From: an uncultured Clostridia bacterium
GTDB lineage: Bacteria; Bacillota; Clostridia; Christensenellales; UBA1242
Reading direction: 5' to 3'
Assembly (NCBI GenBank): GCA_944380695.1
Contig: CALWII010000062.1
Span: 1-9,467, forward strand
DNA: 9,467 bases
The position numbers were made by a program, and so were the translations under genes. The notes beneath the pieces are model-generated. The model made no database searches. It was not told the DNA's origin and was given only the letters and a program-made list of their open reading frames with translations. Positions 6,484 to 9,467 of this stretch are shown one piece after another. Position 1 is the first letter of the stretch; each line of letters starts with the position of its first letter.

Positions 6484-6782
6484 AACAAACAAAAGCATAT
6501 TTGTAATTTTGCTTTTGCGTTATAGCTAACAAAGAGTACGAATAATATCAACAAACAATTTAGATTGTTTTAAGCTTTTCACATATTGTTCGAAAATTAA
6601 AACAAAAGGAGCTTTACAGTTCACTGTAAAGCTCCTCTTATTGATTTTGTCAATTATAATATGCATAAACTTGATTTACATTTTGCATTATTATATTTGT
6701 GAATCATTGGAACACATACTTAAATTATAATAAATTCACAAAAACATATTATAAAAATTAAAAATGTTTTTTACTACAACGT
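6484..6782. other. Convergent intergenic region with several hairpins
   Basis: No gene seen. Just after the synthetase stop, CAAAAGCA (6490-6497) pairs with TGCTTTTG (6510-6517). AAACAAT/ATTGTTT (6553-6559, 6564-6570, TTAG loop) is followed by TAAGCTTTTC. The strong hairpin at 6607-6636 is listed separately. Nearer the lipoprotein end, TTTGTGAAT (6696-6704) pairs with ATTCACAAA (6734-6742) across 29 bases. These probably serve transcript ends of the two converging genes. Confidence 0.45.
6607..6636. terminator. Bidirectional intrinsic terminator between convergent genes
   Basis: AGGAGCTTTACAG (6607-6619) and CTGTAAAGCTCCT (6624-6636) form a perfect 13-bp stem with a TTCA loop. On the minus strand it is followed by TTTGTTTTAATTTTC, a fair T tract, so it best terminates the lipoprotein transcript. 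On the plus strand CTTATTGATTTTG follows, a weaker tract for the synthetase transcript. Confidence 0.85.
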
Positions 6783-7493
6783 TTATAGGCTTGACACGAA
6801 ACTTGGCACATCAATTTTTTTATCTGTTGTTTTAAATTCAACGGAATTTTCTGCAGCGCCTGAAACCGCTGACAATTTAAATGCCTCAAACTTATTATTA
6901 CTGTCAAATATAATATAAATTTCTGTAACAACTGTATCAGCCCCAAAAACTTCTTGCCCGTTATAATGTATTTTCGTTTTGGAATCTTTAACTGCAATCT
7001 CTAATTCGGTAAAATCTTTTACCAATCCTTCTAGAACATTCTCTCTAATATAGTTTATCCCTATAACAGAATTCACCATACTATATTGCTCCTTCCCTTG
7101 CGAAGATTTATCAATCTTGCCGTTTAAATTTTCGTAGTACATTCTTTCAGATGCGTTATAATATGTTTGACCCTTATAATTTACAGAAGTATTATTTGTC
7201 TCTAAAGTCATATCTACATCAATTAAAAAATCACCGGCAACATTCTTTAACCCAGAAAAACAAACATCGACATTTGCGCCTTCAGACAACATTTTTGCTT
7301 TCATTTCAAATTCATAATTTTCAGCTACTTCTTCAAAAGCAGTATCTAAATGTTGAATTTCAGTTTCGCTCTCTACTTTTTTGTAATCCCCCGAAACATC
7401 AACCAAGTCAGATTTTCCGCCACATCCTACAAGTAAAATAGAAAAGCACAACACTGCCAGGCACAAACTACACACACTAATCAATTTTTTCAT
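6783..7493 (-). CDS. Secreted lipoprotein of unknown function
   Basis: Lipoprotein of 236 residues from the chosen start. It has a classic signal peptide: MKK, a hydrophobic core (ISVCSLCLAVLCFSILLV) and lipobox LVGC with the lipidated cysteine at 24, followed by GGKSD, so it should be anchored on the outer face of the membrane. The mature part (25-236) is rich in alternating hydrophobic and polar stretches (VDVCFSG, FLIDVDMTLE, TKIHYNG, VVTEIYIIFDS), suggesting a beta-rich, LolA/LppX-like fold; that is only a resemblance. An ATG lies sixteen codons upstream at 7541, but I chose 7493 because AGGAGGGG sits four bases ahead of it and the signal peptide begins there. The gene stands alone, converging on the synthetase gene, with an extended -10 at 7532-7540 and the hairpin at 6607-6636 as its probable terminator. 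Confidence 0.85.
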   Translation of the reverse strand: MKKLISVCSLCLAVLCFSILLVGCGGKSDLVDVSGDYKKVESETEIQHLDTAFEEVAENYEFEMKAKMLSEGANVDVCFSGLKNVAGDFLIDVDMTLETNNTSVNYKGQTYYNASERMYYENLNGKIDKSSQGKEQYSMVNSVIGINYIRENVLEGLVKDFTELEIAVKDSKTKIHYNGQEVFGADTVVTEIYIIFDSNNKFEAFKLSAVSGAAENSVEFKTTDKKIDVPSFVSSL

Positions 7494-7531
7494 ATTTCCC
7501 CTCCTCTTTAGAATATTAACATAAATATTGA

Positions 7532-7540
7532 ATAATACCA
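7532..7540 (-). promoter_or_regulatory. Extended -10 promoter of the lipoprotein gene
   Basis: TGGTATTAT on the minus strand is an extended -10 element about 39 bases before the ATG at 7493. No convincing -35 lies 16-18 bases upstream. The inferred start near 7525 leaves a leader carrying AGGAGGGG. Confidence 0.5.
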
Positions 7541-7862
7541 AATAAATTAACTATGTTTTTCGTTTCAAATTTAACTTAAAAAAAATAACAACAAAAAACG
7601 ACAAAACTTTTTTTTAAAAGAATTTGCTACAATTTACAAAACTCTAAACAAAATCATACACCATAACCATAAACACTGCCAATATAAAAAATCAAATTTT
7701 ATAAATGGAATTTTGCAAAAAAATTTCAATATCAATAAACGCCAAAGAAAATTTAAAATGACCTTAATGTTTAGCTATAATTAAAGTAATTTTTACAGTG
7801 TGTTAATATTTTTTGATATAATTAAAAATATTATGTAAAACTTGTAAATTTTTTAAAAAATA
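7541..7862. other. Long A/T-rich, G-poor intergenic region
   Basis: I find no gene here. From about 7560 to 7740 the plus strand has very few G but many A and C. Near the right end there is a nested dyad: TTTTACA (7791-7797) with TGTAAAA (7834-7840), and inside it AATATTTTT (7805-7813) with AAAAATATT (7824-7832). It lies just upstream of the promoter for the gene at 7909. Confidence 0.4.
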
Positions 7863-7871
7863 TGGTATACT
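7842..7871 (+). promoter_or_regulatory. Promoter of the deoxyribosyltransferase-like gene
   Basis: TTGTAA (7842-7847), an 18-base spacer and TATACT (7866-7871), extended by TGG at 7863-7865. Transcription would begin near 7878, giving a leader of about 30 bases. The nearest purine-rich ribosome site is weak and rather distant (AAGG at 7892-7895). Confidence 0.65.
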
Positions 7872-7908
7872 GAAAACATCAAAATTTAAATAAGGTAATA
7901 TAAGAAAA

Positions 7909-8331
7909 ATGAAAAACATATTAATTACAGGCGCTGTATTAAATAAAACACAAGAAGACATTGAGTTCTACAAAAATTTAATATCCTCTTTGTCATATGA
8001 GCAAATTACCGTTTGCTCTCCACTAGATACTCTAAAATTCAACGGGACAAACGAAGAAAGATTTGAATTGGCTAAACATTGTGTTGAAACTGCCGATATT
8101 ATAATAGCAGAGGTGTCTAATGCTTCACACGGTCAAGGTATGGAACTTATGTATGCCAAACTTCTTAATAAGAAAGTGATTTTCATCTCAAAAGAAAAAA
8201 TTAAAATTTCTGGATTAATAAAAGGTGCCTTCCCTAATGCACATTATTTCACTTATCAAAAGAATTTATCTAAAAAACAAATTTCCTCAATCATAGAACA
8301 ACTTTACGATGATATTAGAGAAATATTGTAA
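7909..8331 (+). CDS. Nucleoside 2-deoxyribosyltransferase family protein
   Basis: Protein of 140 residues, typical length for the nucleoside 2-deoxyribosyltransferase / DNPH1 superfamily, which cleaves or exchanges the N-glycosidic bond of (deoxy)nucleosides or their monophosphates. Evidence is the N-terminal strand and loop ILITGAVLN (4-12) and above all the signature ADIIIAEVSNASHGQGMEL (62-80). There D63 opens the strand, the SxGxG-like loop follows, and E79 matches the catalytic glutamate of the family. The next segment, AKLLNKKVIFIS, is the usual helix and strand after it. The phosphate-gripping loop cannot be assigned, so whether it acts on nucleosides or nucleotides is open. It is monocistronic, with its own extended -10 promoter and a strong terminator at 8404-8448. 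Function in purine salvage, or removal of an unusual deoxynucleotide, is inferred from the nearby PurZ-like gene. Confidence 0.82.
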   Translation: MKNILITGAVLNKTQEDIEFYKNLISSLSYEQITVCSPLDTLKFNGTNEERFELAKHCVETADIIIAEVSNASHGQGMELMYAKLLNKKVIFISKEKIKISGLIKGAFPNAHYFTYQKNLSKKQISSIIEQLYDDIREIL

Positions 8332-8358
8332 ATTTTTATTTAAAACAAGGACCCAAAA

Positions 8359-8372
8359 CAAGCAACTGCTTG
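8359..8372. repeat. Small hairpin downstream of the deoxyribosyltransferase-like gene
   Basis: CAAGCA and TGCTTG form six-base perfect arms around AC. No T run follows, so it is more likely a transcript-stabilising hairpin or chance than a terminator. Confidence 0.3.
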
Positions 8373-8403
8373 AAATTAAAAATGATGATGAAGAATAATC
8401 AAG

Positions 8404-8448
8404 AAAAAGAGTGTTAAAAGCAATATTGCTAATAGCACTCTTTTTTTT
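8404..8448 (+). terminator. Strong intrinsic terminator
   Basis: AAAAAGAGTG (8404-8413) pairs with CACTCTTTTT (8436-8445), enclosing the inner palindrome AGCAATATTGCT (8419-8430), and ends in eight T (8441-8448). It closes the deoxyribosyltransferase-like transcript. The A run at its 5' side would also make it usable in the other direction. Confidence 0.88.
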
Positions 8449-8523
8449 GTGTAAATGATAAGACTAAACTCCCCCTATTCATAATAATTTTTTGTAAAAT
8501 ACATACCAATTTTAATAAAAATA

Positions 8524-8532
8524 TGTTACAAT
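8524..8532 (+). promoter_or_regulatory. Extended -10 for a leaderless hydrolase transcript
   Basis: TGTTACAAT is an extended -10 whose last base lies exactly seven bases before the A of the ATG at 8539, so +1 falls on the start codon. No Shine-Dalgarno sequence precedes the gene. A good -35 is not seen. Confidence 0.5.
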
Positions 8533-8538
8533 AATTTT

Positions 8539-9321
8539 ATGAACGAACACAAAACAATAGGTAAAATTATTAAACAATGCAAAAATGATACTAAAGAAAA
8601 CAAATGTTTACTTGATAGTTCTTGGGTTGTGAAAAACTTTTCAAAAGATGAAGCAAGCAAACTTAAAACAATAATGGTTGCAGTGCACGGATTTTCAAGT
8701 TCAAGAAATTCCTTTGTCTTTGCAAAGATTTCGCCTGCTTTAAAAGAAAACAACATCGGTTTAGTTTGTTTTGACTTGCCGGGACACGGGCTGCGAAAGA
8801 ACGAAAAATTGAATGTTAAGGCTTGCCTTGACACAATTAAAGATATTGAAGATGAAATAAGGGCTTTCTACTCTGGTCCAATAAGTCTTACAGGTGCAAG
8901 TTTTGGTGGATTTTTGCTTTTAAGATATTTGGAGAACAACAAAAGGACTTATGGTAAAGTTGTTTTGCGGGCACCAGCACTTGAAGAATATGATGTTTGT
9001 AAATATGACACTCTTGAAAATTGGAGCGAGATGATAAAATGTTTAGACAGTGGCAAAAACTATATTCGAGAAAATATGGAAGTCGAGACATCAATGCTCG
9101 AAGATTATTTTAAATTCGATATATTTAATCATCTTAACATCAAAGAAGATGTCAAACTTATCTATTGCAGTGAAGATATTTCAGTAAACAATAATAACAT
9201 TTTTAAGTTGGCAAAACTAAAAAATTGGCAGTTATTTAAAGTAAAAGGTGCTGACCATTTTTGCAGACGAGAGCAAGATATTGGAAGAATAACAAAATTA
9301 TTTCTTGATATTTTAAAATAA
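8539..9321 (+). CDS. Alpha/beta hydrolase, serine-esterase type
   Basis: Soluble alpha/beta-hydrolase of 260 residues. The oxyanion-hole strand VAVHGFSSS (48-56) is followed by the second strand VCFDLPGHG (76-84), the nucleophile elbow GASFGG (119-124, Ser121), a probable acid at Asp213 in YCSEDIS, and the catalytic histidine His240 in GADHF. The full triad is therefore present and the protein should be an active esterase, acyl-hydrolase or lysophospholipase-like enzyme; its substrate cannot be read. The segment 140-200 forms a small cap. There is no signal peptide, so it is cytoplasmic. The gene has no ribosome site; the -10 element at 8524-8532 predicts a leaderless message. A second alpha/beta hydrolase begins about 17 bases after its stop, so the two are likely co-transcribed. 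Confidence 0.87.
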   Translation: MNEHKTIGKIIKQCKNDTKENKCLLDSSWVVKNFSKDEASKLKTIMVAVHGFSSSRNSFVFAKISPALKENNIGLVCFDLPGHGLRKNEKLNVKACLDTIKDIEDEIRAFYSGPISLTGASFGGFLLLRYLENNKRTYGKVVLRAPALEEYDVCKYDTLENWSEMIKCLDSGKNYIRENMEVETSMLEDYFKFDIFNHLNIKEDVKLIYCSEDISVNNNNIFKLAKLKNWQLFKVKGADHFCRREQDIGRITKLFLDILK

Positions 9322-9327
9322 GATTTT

Positions 9328-9333
9328 AAGGAG
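9328..9333 (+). promoter_or_regulatory. Ribosome binding site that points to an ACG start
   Basis: AAGGAG is placed five bases before ACG at 9339. In the frame of the downstream hydrolase the previous stop is at 9327-9329 and no ATG, GTG or TTG occurs before the first conserved motif, so this site decides the start. Confidence 0.6.
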
Positions 9334-9338
9334 AAAAT

Positions 9339-9467
9339 ACGAGAACATTTTTTATAGTCCATGGAAGTTTTGGAGATAGCAATGAACATTTTCTGCCATG
9401 GTTAAAAGAGCAATTAAGCAAAGTGGGAGAAGTTTTCGCTTTAGATTTCCCTATCGGGAAAGATTGC
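9339..9467 (+). CDS. Partial RBBP9/YdeN-type serine hydrolase with apparent ACG start
   Basis: Only the first 43 codons are inside the window. Read from 9339, the protein begins (M/T)RTFFIVHGSFGDS, then NEHFLPWLKEQL and EVFALDFPIGKDC. This is the typical opening of RBBP9/YdeN-like alpha/beta hydrolases: first strand, HG-containing loop, FPWL helix and the LDFP strand end. The nucleophile serine and the rest lie beyond the window. The start codon is ACG with AAGGAG at good spacing; no standard start codon exists in this frame between the in-frame stop at 9327-9329 and the conserved motif. Either a rare ACG start, a recent ATG-to-ACG mutation that cripples the gene, or a base error in the sequence explains this. 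It lies 17 bases after the hydrolase at 8539-9321, with which it is probably co-transcribed. Confidence 0.7.

Noticed and set aside
7494..7541. Upstream ATG at 7541 for the lipoprotein
   Set aside because: It would put a polar extension before a classic signal peptide, and the ribosome site and promoter both favour 7493.
5155..8331. A complete Z-genome phage or prophage locus
   Set aside because: No DatZ, MazZ, DpoZ, integrase or structural gene is seen; only the synthetase resembles PurZ, so a prophage is not supported from this window.
8526..9389. Minus-strand open frames antisense to the hydrolase genes
   Set aside because: They overlap clear alpha/beta-hydrolase coding sequence and show no signals of their own.

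Overview
The window is strongly A+T-rich, with mostly strong Shine-Dalgarno sites (AGGAGG type), sigma-A-type TTGACN/TATAAT promoters and one lipobox lipoprotein. This fits a low-GC Bacillota (Firmicutes) chromosome, perhaps an uncultured Clostridia-like gut lineage; that assignment is inference. No tRNA, rRNA, CRISPR array, transposase or phage structural gene is visible.

Layout. On the minus strand, 14-965 is a two-gene unit of small membrane proteins with a good promoter at 999-1027. Then 1265-3040, also minus, holds a two-gene regulatory cassette: a Nudix/winged-helix repressor of the NrtR type (2378-3040) and a P-loop kinase-CYTH fusion (1265-2290). Each of the two has the same 17-bp palindrome in front of it. 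Next come an MFS transporter (3143-4366, minus, apparently leaderless) and a compact family I pyrophosphatase (4558-4890, minus). Diverging from the latter is a full-length but atypical adenylosuccinate-synthetase homologue (5155-6483, plus). Its P-loop reads WGSCGKGK instead of WGDEGKGK, so the catalytic aspartate is a serine, as in phage PurZ. A perfect 13-bp hairpin (6607-6636) separates it from a convergent lipoprotein gene (6783-7493, minus). The right end is plus strand: a nucleoside 2-deoxyribosyltransferase-like protein (7909-8331) closed by a strong terminator, then two alpha/beta hydrolases in a row (8539-9321 and one cut by the window end). The first hydrolase looks leaderless and the second seems to start at ACG.

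How the genes may work together. Five of the ten complete genes concern nucleotides or phosphate esters: the Nudix sensor, the kinase-CYTH protein, the pyrophosphatase, the PurZ-like synthetase and the deoxyribosyltransferase. The best-supported unit is the repressor plus kinase-CYTH pair with shared operators, which predicts autoregulation and control of the downstream enzyme by a nucleotide-derived ligand. The PurZ-like enzyme is the most unusual single gene. Whether it shares a pathway with the regulated pair is inference from proximity only, since no copy of the operator lies in front of it.
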